DNA of 5,764 bases from assembly GCA_030049955.1 (NCBI GenBank), contig JASIJX010000377.1:1-5764 (forward strand), read 5' to 3'. The notes beneath the pieces are model-generated. The model saw only the letters and a program-made list of their open reading frames with translations. It ran no database searches and was not told the DNA's origin. The DNA comes from Acidobacteriaceae bacterium. Lineage in GTDB: Bacteria > Acidobacteriota > Terriglobia > Terriglobales > Acidobacteriaceae. Positions 1 through 5,629 of this stretch are shown piece after piece (positions within the stretch are counted from its first letter, which is position 1; the number at the start of each line of letters is the position of its first letter). The position numbers were made by a program, and so were the translations under genes.

Positions 1-558
1 GAGCGAGAAATCCAGCACGCAGTGGATCTCGGCGCGCTGGTGTTGATCGTGCCCACCGTCCGCTCGGTGCAGCAGGGTACCCAGGCCAGAGACTGGGCCT
101 TTTTCCCGCCCCTCGGCGACCGCAGCCTGGGCGGGGGCCAAGCCTTTAGTCCGGCCTTTTGGGGCAACGTCCCGGGTGGATATCGCGCCACCATCAACCA
201 GAACCTGGTGTTGATTGAGATGATTGAAACCCTGCCCGCCTTGATGCAGGCCAAACAAATTGCAGCCATTCCCGGCGTGACGGCCATCTTTGCTGCCGCC
301 TCTGACCTGGCCAATCGCTCCGGCTACCGGCCCGGCTCGCCGGATTTCGAGCGTCTGATCAACATCGTGCACGATGCAGCGATCTCTGAGCACAAACGGC
401 TCTGCGGTCCTATCAGCTGGCTCAACCGGCCCGATTTCACGTGTTTCCAGGCTGGTAGCGAACTCTCGGCCATCACGCGCGGCGTCGCTGACGAACTCGG
501 GCCGCTCAAAGACACGCAAGGCAAGCCCGAAGTCGGACCTTACGCAGAAACGAAATAA
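1..558 (+). CDS. HpcH/HpaI aldolase/citrate lyase family protein, 3' part
   Basis: This is the C-terminal 185 residues of a protein whose start lies left of the window; the frame is open from base 1, so the GTG at 22 is probably not the real start. Visible landmarks of the HpcH/HpaI superfamily (TIM-barrel, metal-dependent C-C lyases acting on 2-oxo-acid or acyl-CoA type substrates) are, in order: LGALVLIVPTVRSV near the left edge, the FPPLGDRSLGGG loop (about 106-138), the MIET strand whose Glu (226-228) is a family metal ligand, and AIPGVTAIFAAASDLAN whose Asp (304-306) is the second metal-ligand position. The end, from about 480, is polar and probably a tail. The exact substrate cannot be told from this fragment. 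No terminator is evident behind the TAA stop at 556-558, and no close partner gene follows. Confidence 0.85.
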   Translation, partial: EREIQHAVDLGALVLIVPTVRSVQQGTQARDWAFFPPLGDRSLGGGQAFSPAFWGNVPGGYRATINQNLVLIEMIETLPALMQAKQIAAIPGVTAIFAAASDLANRSGYRPGSPDFERLINIVHDAAISEHKRLCGPISWLNRPDFTCFQAGSELSAITRGVADELGPLKDTQGKPEVGPYAETK

Positions 559-1028
559 ATCCACCATGGTCGATTGCAGCCTCTGCGCCCGCAAGTGCGG
601 AGGCCGCGTTCAAAAAGGAGATTTCGGTAAGGACTGTCTATGATATCGGGCATCAACGTAGCTTCTTCGTCGGCGTGCGATCCGCTGCTGAACGACATTG
701 GATACATGACCTGCATGGACCCTGTTGCTGTTCAGAAACTAAGCGCAGACCGCTTGCATTGCGGGCGTGTTGTCGGCTGTCGTCCAACTATCCGAAATTG
801 GGGTTCGAAAGGCCAATCTCTGGTTTGCTTGTCACTTTCCCCATGAACACGCATGGTTAGACGAGCCGCATTCTTCAACAATTGAACTCCGGACGGCGCG
901 GGCCGTAGTGGTGTTGGCGATGGTCTCGCCAACCTCGAAGAAGCGGTCAGCAAGGGGAATTTTGAAGGATAGGGGCTTTTGGGATTTTTAGATGCTGAAG
1001 CTTACCTTGGATCAAGGTCGAATAATCA
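559..1028. other. Spacer without a supportable gene
   Basis: About 470 bases lie between the aldolase stop and the insertion-sequence target duplication. Short open frames occur on both strands, but none shows a convincing ribosome binding site, domain or family motif. A purine-rich AAAAAGGAG stands at about 614-622, 18 bases before an ATG at 641 that opens a 68-codon frame without recognisable motifs; the spacing is too long to support it. The stretch is best read as intergenic or decayed sequence. Confidence 0.55.
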
Positions 1029-1036
1029 AGAAAATT
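1029..1036 (+). repeat. Target site duplication, left copy (8 bp)
   Basis: The bases agaaaatt directly precede the left terminal repeat and recur exactly at 3382-3389 behind the right one. Duplications of 8-9 bp are typical of IS1-family insertion. An unmutated copy implies either recent insertion or little drift since. Confidence 0.93.
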
Positions 1037-1053
1037 GGTAGTGTCCTAATTTG
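1037..1053 (+). repeat. Left terminal inverted repeat (IRR relative to transposase)
   Basis: GGTAGTGTCCTAATTTG matches the reverse complement of 3365-3381 without mismatch. It lies downstream of the minus-strand genes, so it is the right end in transposase orientation. Only 12 bases separate it from the stop codon of the RHH-like gene. Confidence 0.95.
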
Positions 1054-1065
1054 CTTTCCACACCA

Positions 1066-1254
1066 TCACCCTTCAATTGCGGCACTCAAAATGCTGCGAA
1101 CCCATTGCGAGACGGTTTTATCTGCTTTCCGAGCAGCCTCTGACACTCTGTCGTATTCCGACTCTGTGAACCGCACCGGCACGATCTTGCCCTTAGTCTC
1201 ATGCTCTGCCAGCTTCGGTCTCCCCGGTTTGCGCTTCTTAGGCTGTTTCGGCAT
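1066..1254 (-). CDS. Small ribbon-helix-helix-like DNA-binding protein (62 aa), IS passenger
   Basis: The N-terminus is very basic (KQPKKRKPGRPKLAEH), with an AT-hook-like GRP core at residues 11-13. It is followed by a strand-like KIVPVRFT (about 23-30) and two helices, ESEYDRVSEAARKADKT and VSQWVRSILSAAI. This is the layout of ribbon-helix-helix repressors and of the short MobC/relaxosome-type accessory proteins. The start at 1254 is chosen over the ATG at 1278 because AGGAG stands 7 bases before it. The gene overlaps the end of the preceding 101-aa gene by 17 bases, so the two are probably translated from one transcript with the transposase. Likely roles are autoregulation of the element or binding near its ends; both are inferred. 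The fold call is by pattern only. Confidence 0.75.
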   Translation of the reverse strand: MPKQPKKRKPGRPKLAEHETKGKIVPVRFTESEYDRVSEAARKADKTVSQWVRSILSAAIEG

Positions 1255-1543
1255 CACGTAGCTCCTGCATGATGGCAACTCTAACGGCGGTTTCCGGGGA
1301 TACCGCTGGCGGAATCTTCAGAACGGTCACGCTGCGCTTTGGCTGGTTGGGATCGTCAGTGTCGTGGGTCCAAGCGTAGGCGTGGGTCGCTTTGGGGTGA
1401 CCGTGAAGCTCGAAAACCTCCACAATCCCATCCCAAATGACTTCCCCCTTGAATTTCTCGGTAACAGGCACACTTTGAACGTGCGTGGAGTGGACGCCGT
1501 GGAGTTTGCGGATCGCCTGCTGCAACTCCTCAAGGTAAGTCAT
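1238..1543 (-). CDS. Conserved-looking hypothetical protein (101 aa), coupled to transposase
   Basis: A small soluble protein of unknown function, beginning MTYLEELQQAIRKLHG. It has an N-terminal amphipathic helix (about 1-16), a strand-rich middle (HVQSVPV, VIWDGIVEVFEL, HAYAWTHD) and a C-terminal helix (SPETAVRVAIMQELRD, about 82-97). No signal peptide, membrane segment or catalytic motif is visible. Its ATG overlaps the transposase stop in an ATGA arrangement at 1540-1543, a typical sign of translational coupling, which fixes this start over a longer in-frame one at 1576. I recall similar soil-bacterial hypothetical proteins but cannot assign a function. Position and coupling suggest a transposition accessory or a stabilising passenger (inference). 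Confidence 0.8.
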   Translation of the reverse strand: MTYLEELQQAIRKLHGVHSTHVQSVPVTEKFKGEVIWDGIVEVFELHGHPKATHAYAWTHDTDDPNQPKRSVTVLKIPPAVSPETAVRVAIMQELRDAETA

Positions 1544-2364
1544 GATGCAGCCTCGATAAGATCGGCCACGGTCCAAAATGTACGTTCCACGCCAGCGGCC
1601 ATTGCGGGGGTGCAGCGTAGCGTATTGTGACGACGGACGAAGTTGTAATAGGCGAAGTGAAGCCCCACCGCAGCCTTGAAGTTTTCGAGCCTCTTTGAAA
1701 ATGCCAAAGTGAGGCGAGTTAAGCGGCGCATATGCAGCCGCGTGGTCGCGTTCAGGCGTTCAACGTAGCTGGTAGAGATGAGACTGTAATCGGGCATTCC
1801 CTGAATGATGGTCTTTTCTGTTCCGATCACTTCAGGTGGAGCATAGCGGTGTTCGTCCCGCTCTTCATGGCCATACACCTTGGTGATCTGCGCATAGTCC
1901 ACATCCGCGCCCCATGCCGCTTCCACGGCATCCCGGTACGCTCTCAGGCTATCGGTCGATACCTGCAAGCGGTTGCGCATCCGCGAGGCAACATCGCGCA
2001 TAAACGCCGTTGTAGCTTCCCGGCTACGATGGCTGTCTACATGGAAAACTGGAACCAGCTTAGTCTCAGAGTCAATAGCGCAGAACGTCCAGACGTTACC
2101 AAACTGTGGATCATCGCCTGGACGGACGTGATGCTCTTTCTTCCCGATGAATCCCCATACTTCGTCGATCTCAAGCCGAGTGCAGGAAAGATCGCGCATC
2201 TTGGCATCCAGCAATGCTGCGCATCCCTGCCCGATACGAACTCCAAGACGCATAACCGTATCGCGGTGGATGCCGGTCATGCGCTCAATGGAGCGGATGC
2301 TGGAACCTTCAGCCAAGGCGGCAATCACTTGAATCTGCGCGTCTTTTGGGAGGATGTTAGCCAT
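1540..2364 (-). CDS. IS1-family-like DDE transposase (274 aa, single ORF)
   Basis: Catalyses excision and insertion of the element. The N-terminus (about 5-45) is a helix-turn-helix: ILPKDAQIQVIAALAEGSSIRSIERMTGIHRDTVMRL. The catalytic triad is readable as D67 in LEIDEVWGF, D138 in STDSLRAY and E202 in TSYVERLNATTR. The following RRLTRLTLAFSKRLEN and YYNFVRRHNTLR stretches match the order of the InsB C-terminus of IS1 and its relatives. The classic two-ORF frameshift and the InsA zinc finger are absent, consistent with long single-ORF IS1 relatives. The ATG at 2362-2364 has GTGAGG four bases upstream and a good promoter behind that. All three acidic residues are present and the frame is unbroken, so the enzyme is probably active. 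The stop overlaps the next gene's start (ATGA). Confidence 0.93.
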   Translation of the reverse strand: MANILPKDAQIQVIAALAEGSSIRSIERMTGIHRDTVMRLGVRIGQGCAALLDAKMRDLSCTRLEIDEVWGFIGKKEHHVRPGDDPQFGNVWTFCAIDSETKLVPVFHVDSHRSREATTAFMRDVASRMRNRLQVSTDSLRAYRDAVEAAWGADVDYAQITKVYGHEERDEHRYAPPEVIGTEKTIIQGMPDYSLISTSYVERLNATTRLHMRRLTRLTLAFSKRLENFKAAVGLHFAYYNFVRRHNTLRCTPAMAAGVERTFWTVADLIEAAS

Positions 2365-2380
2365 AGAGCCTCACTGGAAT

Positions 2381-2429
2381 AAATGTATTACAGAAAACAG
2401 ATTATGTCAATTGTTTTTGTGATACATTT
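2381..2429. promoter_or_regulatory. Imperfect palindrome in the divergent control region (candidate operator)
   Basis: The left arm 2381-2398 begins aaatgtat and the right arm 2413-2429 ends atacattt. Eight outer bases pair exactly, with further pairing of aca and aaac after one mismatch and a one-base length difference. It sits between the divergent transposase and membrane-protein genes and encloses the -35 and -10 boxes of the transposase promoter. This is the geometry expected for a repressor site. The element's own RHH-like protein is an obvious candidate ligand, but no binding evidence exists. Confidence 0.5.
2382..2410 (-). promoter_or_regulatory. Promoter for transposase operon
   Basis: Read on the minus strand, a perfect -35 TTGACA (2405-2410) is separated by 17 bases from TACATT (2382-2387, four of six matches to the -10 consensus). 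The predicted start of transcription would leave a leader of only about 10 bases containing the GTGAGG ribosome binding site. The consensus is sigma-70-like; the call is by pattern only. Confidence 0.6.
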
Positions 2430-2454
2430 AATTTATCCCCCAGAAAGCGAAGCC

Positions 2455-3372
2455 ATGAATGGTGCTGATGATCCCCAAAAAGCATCCCCCGAGAGCGAAC
2501 ACAACCCTCCACCCCCACCTCCAGGTATACCGCTTTATAATCAAGGCGTATTGGGCAAAGGCGAACCCGATACAACCAAGGAAGATATAAAAGAAACAAA
2601 GAAGCTTATCAACGAAACTAGAACTGTGGAATGGCTGCAACTCGCAGTAAATGCTGTATTGGCCGCTGTCGGCATTGGAGCATTGATTATCTACCGCGGA
2701 CAATTGACCGCCATGAATGCTCAGACTCGTGTCCAAGGAGAAAATCAGGCGCAGACCTCGATTGATTCCAAAAACAACGCCGCAACTACGGCACAACAAT
2801 TGCAAATAGCTCAAGGCCAACTTGACCAGCAGGTGAACGCAATGAAAATGGCGCAGCGGGGATGGATAGAGGTCGATCTGCCGCCAGCGAATGTTCCATT
2901 TCCGACCCTCGGAAAGCCAGAATTTTTTCCCTTCGCTGTTAAGGGGTATGGCAATACGCCTACTTTCGGTATCGACGGACAAGCAAGAGTAGAACTCATT
3001 TACGGCGGCCAAGTTCCGAGTTTTCAGTATCCGCATGCGTTGGCGTTCAAGGCCGGAGTTCTCGAACCTGGAGGCAAACCTCTGTCTTTGCAGGATGCGG
3101 TTGTCGAACCAGCGCCGAAGGGCAGTAAAGATAAATCGCGAGTGCACCTCTTTACTGCGTCTGAGGTCGATGATGTGGCGCACGGGCGCGCCCACTTTTT
3201 CATATTTGGAAAAATCACCTACACCGATTTCTTTGGAGACGGCCACTGGTATCACTTTTGTGAAAAGGCCGGTTTTGCCTCTATCATGCCTCCCGATTTC
3301 AAGCGTGCTGGCGAAGAATGCACCGCATATGAAAACATGGACAAGCCCAAACGCCAAGCAAATCCAAATTAG
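2455..3372 (+). CDS. Membrane-anchored passenger protein of unknown function (about 305 aa)
   Basis: Numbered from the ATG at 2455, the protein has a hydrophilic N-terminus with a run of six prolines (about 18-23) and one transmembrane segment (about 60-80, LQLAVNAVLAAVGIGALIIY). A Gln/Ala-rich, probably coiled-coil, stretch follows (about 84-133), then a C-terminal domain (about 134-291) beginning AQRGWIEV and carrying ARVELIYGG, FGKITYTDFFGDGHWYHFC and a second Cys near the end. This one-TM, helix, RGW...YTD-FG...FC layout recurs in uncharacterised bacterial membrane proteins. The frame is open from an ATG at 2383, but that start overlaps the transposase promoter and would add an unlikely short hydrophobic leader; 2455 is preferred although its ribosome site is weak. 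The TAG stop at 3370-3372 lies inside the right terminal repeat. It diverges from the transposase. Function unknown. Confidence 0.8.
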   Translation: MNGADDPQKASPESEHNPPPPPPGIPLYNQGVLGKGEPDTTKEDIKETKKLINETRTVEWLQLAVNAVLAAVGIGALIIYRGQLTAMNAQTRVQGENQAQTSIDSKNNAATTAQQLQIAQGQLDQQVNAMKMAQRGWIEVDLPPANVPFPTLGKPEFFPFAVKGYGNTPTFGIDGQARVELIYGGQVPSFQYPHALAFKAGVLEPGGKPLSLQDAVVEPAPKGSKDKSRVHLFTASEVDDVAHGRAHFFIFGKITYTDFFGDGHWYHFCEKAGFASIMPPDFKRAGEECTAYENMDKPKRQANPN

Positions 3373-3381
3373 GACACTACC
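3365..3381 (-). repeat. Right terminal inverted repeat (IRL relative to transposase)
   Basis: Exact reverse complement of 1037-1053. It contains the TAG stop codon of the plus-strand passenger gene at 3370-3372. Just inside it the bases differ from the left end by a short insertion, after which an atttgctt-like stretch recurs. Confidence 0.95.
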
Positions 3382-3389
3382 AGAAAATT
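3382..3389 (+). repeat. Target site duplication, right copy (8 bp)
   Basis: Exact copy of agaaaatt at 1029-1036. Joining the two flanks at one copy gives the uninterrupted ancestral site. Confidence 0.93.
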
Positions 3390-3399
3390 CGTAGTGAAG

Positions 3400-3849
3400 T
3401 TAAAATTTCTCCGGCTTTTTCGAGCAGCAATCCCTTTCCTCGGCCAGTTTACGATCGAACTTCGTGTAGGACGTATCGACTCCCTCGTGAATACGGAATT
3501 CATAGAGGTGGCTTCCGTCGGCCGGATTCAGTTCTCCGCTACCATGATTTTGTGGGTCAGTATCGTGATACGCCACTCATTCACCGCCCAGATCATAATA
3601 GGCGCATAACACCCGCCCTTGTATTTCCTGTGGACCACCTTGATAGCGGCTGTCGTTAAACGGTAATCCTTTGTATCGGCTCAAGAACAACCGGGAAGGC
3701 GCAGTTGCCGGCAACAGTGATGCGGCAAGGCTGCGGCATCGGATGCCATTCCGTTCGGGATTATATAAGGTCTTCGAAGGCGGATCGTTGGCCAATGCGG
3801 CTTTGCGCAGATAGTTATCGGCATTTGCAATGTCTACAAGTTGAGCCAT
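3400..3849 (-). pseudogene. Decayed secreted carbohydrate-binding-like protein (in-frame TGA, truncated)
   Basis: One minus-strand frame reads through a TGA at 3577-3579. Before it comes FNDSRYQGGPQEI, then CAYYDLGGE; after the TGA come VAYHDTDPQNHGSGELNPAD and GVDTSYTKFD, then TAA at 3400-3402. YYDLGGE-[G]-VAYHDTD resembles the N-terminal part of secreted proteins with CBM6-like carbohydrate-binding domains, where the position of the stop is normally Gly; a single GGA-to-TGA change would explain it. The upstream SLAASLLPATAPSRLF may be the remnant of a signal peptide. After TKFD the resemblance ends and the frame stops, so the bulk of the domain is missing. The ATG at 3849 is only the nearest upstream Met in frame; the true start may have been nearer 3750. 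The insertion sequence lies just beyond the end and does not itself interrupt the frame. Confidence 0.65.
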
Positions 3850-4042
3850 TCCGAAGTCAGAAAATCGAAACCGACTGAATCGATCGCCGCGGCGTCCAAC
3901 GACATACATAAAGATGCTGCTCGGCGATGCAGTGGACCCTTGGGCTCGTCAGGTTATGAACCGAACGAATTTGTTTTCGAGACGCGCCCTGAGTTCCATC
4001 CATCGTGGCAGACGAAACCTCAGGCGACCTGGGGAGCGTTTA

Positions 4043-4291
4043 CTAGAACGCGAGACGCGCGCCAAACTGGCCTACGCGCCCACCGAGTCCGCCATAGTTG
4101 ATGATCTGACCAAAGGTTGAGTCAAGCATGTTTTGGTCGGGTCCGCCAAGCTGAGCACGGTTGAAGAGTTTGAAGAACTCAAAACGCATCGTCAGGTTGT
4201 ACCGTTCCTCCGGACCCGCTGCCACGCTCTCGTGCAATCCAAGATCATTGCTCTTCCCCGAGCCGCCATATTGGCGCGCGCAAAGCACAGA
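4043..4291 (-). pseudogene. C-terminal remnant of an Oar-like TonB-dependent receptor
   Basis: About 80 residues that end in the classic beta-barrel tail of large acidobacterial TonB-dependent receptors. GPEERYNLTMRFEFFKLFNRAQLGG is a penultimate barrel strand, STFGQI lies in the last loop region, and GGRVGQFGARLAF is the terminal strand with the C-terminal Phe needed for outer-membrane insertion. The N-terminal plug and almost the whole barrel are absent. The frame begins right after the TAG stop of the TPR gene (4292-4294) and is in the same frame. A GTG at 4288 exists, but a free barrel tail could not function, so this is a deletion remnant, not a gene. Confidence 0.8.
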
Positions 4292-5527
4292 CTATTTTTC
4301 ATCCGCCGCGCCTGCCTTGATTTCGGCTGGCTGAATTAGCAGGTCTTTATAAACATCCCGCAGCTTATCTTTTTCTTTCCGCAAATTCTGGTAAAACTCC
4401 AATTGGCGCTTGGCATCTTCAATATGCCCCTGATCGCGGTAAAAAGTAGCCAGCCGATAGTGAGCCGTGGCATTGGTGGGGTCAAGCTGCACCGTCTGTT
4501 CGAGCAGGGTTTGAGCTTTATCGAGCTGATTCATCTGGATAAGCACTTTGGCAAGGTCGAGTTTGGCGTCGGAGTCGACCGGCTGTAATGCCACGGCCCG
4601 CGAGAATAGCTCGAACGCCTTTTTAGTGTTTCCCTTTGCCATCGCGATCTCTCCCAAACGGCAGAGCGACTTTTCGTCCTGCGGGTTCACGGCCAGGGCA
4701 GCAACATATTCCTGTTCGGCCTCCTTTTTGGCCACCGGATCCTGCGAAGTGTTCAACAGTTCGGCAAGCTCAAAGTGTACGCCGGGTAATCGGGGATTGA
4801 GGGCGATGGCTTTGCGGAATTGGGCAACCGCGCCATTGGTGTTACCCTCGCGGATTTCTTCGTGCGCCAACAACTGGTGCATCTGCGCGGAATCAGGAGC
4901 CTCCAGTGATAAGGTGAGCATCGCCTCGCCGGAGAGATCGGCGTAAGTACGATAGGCGGCGTAAAGCACCTCGGGAGTGTCGGGGAACGCCTTACGCAAC
5001 TGAGGGACCAACACGGCGGCATCATCGAGGTCGCTGTTCGCGTTGTAGATGCCGAGGAGATCGAGGCCCACTTCAAGTTTGAGCTTCTTGTCTTCGATCA
5101 CGGGGAAAGAGGCTTCGAGGTTCTTTTGCGCGCTCGGTAAATCGGAGGTTCGTTCTTGAGCGAAGCCCAGCAGGGCCTCGATCTTGGAAAGGTTTGGCTG
5201 TGCCTGCAACGCTGCCTGCAAATGTGGTATCGCAGCTTTGTAATCACCGCGAAAAAACAGCAGCACCCCGAGATTTCCGTGCGCGGCAATATTGTCCGGA
5301 TCGAGCGCGACGAGTTTTTCCAGCTCGGGAATGGCCAGGTCGGGGTATTTCTCCTGCAGGTACTTCTCGGCAAGCCGTGAATGCAGGGCGATCTGGTCCT
5401 CCTTAGTGGGAGGCGTCTGATCGTTGGCCAGAGGGGCTTGACTGTTAGTGGAAGGCGTCTGGCCGAGAGAGATCATGCAAAGAGATGGAAGCAGAAACAA
5501 CGCAGCGAACAGGGTTTTGGGAGTCAC
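4292..5527 (-). CDS. Secreted TPR-repeat protein (411 aa)
   Basis: An N-terminal signal peptide (MTPKTLFAALFLLPSLCMISLG) has a likely cleavage after SLG near residue 22; Cys17 lacks a lipobox, so lipid anchoring is unlikely. A Pro/Thr/Gln-rich linker follows (23-42), then tetratricopeptide repeats at roughly 46-79, 80-113, 114-147, a less regular middle, and 215-246, 249-283, 284-317, 318-351 and 352-385, with typical L-G-Y-A-P spacing (for example AAHGNLGVLLFFRGDYKAAIPHLQAALQAQPN). The tail is charged. TPR solenoids are protein-interaction scaffolds; this one would act in the periplasm. The GTG start has AGGA five bases upstream. It lies downstream of a TonB-dependent receptor on the same strand, an arrangement often seen in Acidobacteriota, but a hairpin terminator separates them, so it probably has its own promoter. 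A role in receptor function or polymer uptake is inferred. Confidence 0.9.
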   Translation of the reverse strand: MTPKTLFAALFLLPSLCMISLGQTPSTNSQAPLANDQTPPTKEDQIALHSRLAEKYLQEKYPDLAIPELEKLVALDPDNIAAHGNLGVLLFFRGDYKAAIPHLQAALQAQPNLSKIEALLGFAQERTSDLPSAQKNLEASFPVIEDKKLKLEVGLDLLGIYNANSDLDDAAVLVPQLRKAFPDTPEVLYAAYRTYADLSGEAMLTLSLEAPDSAQMHQLLAHEEIREGNTNGAVAQFRKAIALNPRLPGVHFELAELLNTSQDPVAKKEAEQEYVAALAVNPQDEKSLCRLGEIAMAKGNTKKAFELFSRAVALQPVDSDAKLDLAKVLIQMNQLDKAQTLLEQTVQLDPTNATAHYRLATFYRDQGHIEDAKRQLEFYQNLRKEKDKLRDVYKDLLIQPAEIKAGAADEK

Positions 5528-5572
5528 GGCAGTCCTATCGTATATCGGGCCGGGACGACGATCAAATAAGCA

Positions 5573-5602
5573 GAAAAGACGGCGACGAATCGCCGTCTTT
5601 TC
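5573..5602 (-). terminator. Intrinsic hairpin terminator behind the distal receptor gene
   Basis: A perfect 13-bp stem, gaaaagacggcga at 5573-5585 paired with 5590-5602, encloses a 4-base loop that reads TTCG on the minus strand. The outer stem supplies TTTT followed by a T-rich tail (ctgcttattt) on the minus strand. It stands 27 bases after the receptor stop and before the TPR start, so it should end the receptor transcript. The stem is also A/T-flanked in the other direction, so it could work both ways. Confidence 0.85.
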
Positions 5603-5629
5603 CGGTTGAGTCGATTTTTTGTCTGCTGT

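Larger units (their letters stand above)
1037..3381 (-). mobile_element. Complete IS1-family-like insertion sequence with passenger genes (2345 bp)
   Basis: The boundaries are fixed by perfect 17-bp terminal inverted repeats starting GGTAGTGTCC (1037-1053 and 3365-3381) and an exact 8-bp target duplication outside them. The element encodes a single-ORF DDE transposase on the minus strand, two small coupled downstream genes, and one divergent plus-strand gene; coding sequence fills nearly the whole element. The transposase C-terminus resembles IS1 InsB and the 8-bp duplication fits IS1, but no frameshift site or InsA-type zinc finger is seen, so it belongs with the longer single-ORF branch of the family. 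From general knowledge such elements are usually near 0.8-1.2 kb, so this one is about twice that because of its passengers. IS1595-type elements, which also carry passengers, are the alternative; the transposase motifs fit IS1 better. Confidence 0.92.

Noticed and set aside
566..643. Cysteine-rich 25-codon frame (CSLCARKC) after the aldolase
   Set aside because: Far too short, without a ribosome binding site before its ATG; the Cys spacing is likely chance in G/C-rich sequence.
1732..2382. 216-codon plus-strand open frame opposite the transposase
   Set aside because: Antisense shadow of a clear DDE transposase. No domain, ribosome binding site or compositional support.
2428..3357. Long (309-codon) minus-strand open frame opposite the membrane passenger gene
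   Set aside because: It lacks any family motif and is rich in Arg/Cys/Ser in an antisense-like pattern. The plus strand carries a coherent TM, helix and domain layout and a stop at the element's edge.
1029..3389. Assignment of the element to the IS1595 family
   Set aside because: The 8-bp duplication and passenger genes would fit. However, the transposase's IDEVW, TDSLRAY and YVERLN...RRLTRLTLAFSKRLEN order resembles IS1 InsB and its long single-ORF relatives more closely. A search would settle it.
3577..3579. In-frame TGA read as selenocysteine
   Set aside because: The expected residue is Gly in a carbohydrate-binding-type motif, no redox context or SECIS-like hairpin was seen, and the gene is truncated anyway.
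4133..4339. Short plus-strand frame overlapping the receptor remnant and the TPR 3' end
   Set aside because: Shadow of the minus-strand coding sequence; no motif or ribosome binding site.
5539..5565. Promoter for the TPR gene (TTGATC / TATACG on the minus strand)
   Set aside because: Spacing is only 15 bases, and the predicted transcript would start about 4-5 bases from the GTG, cutting off the ribosome binding site.
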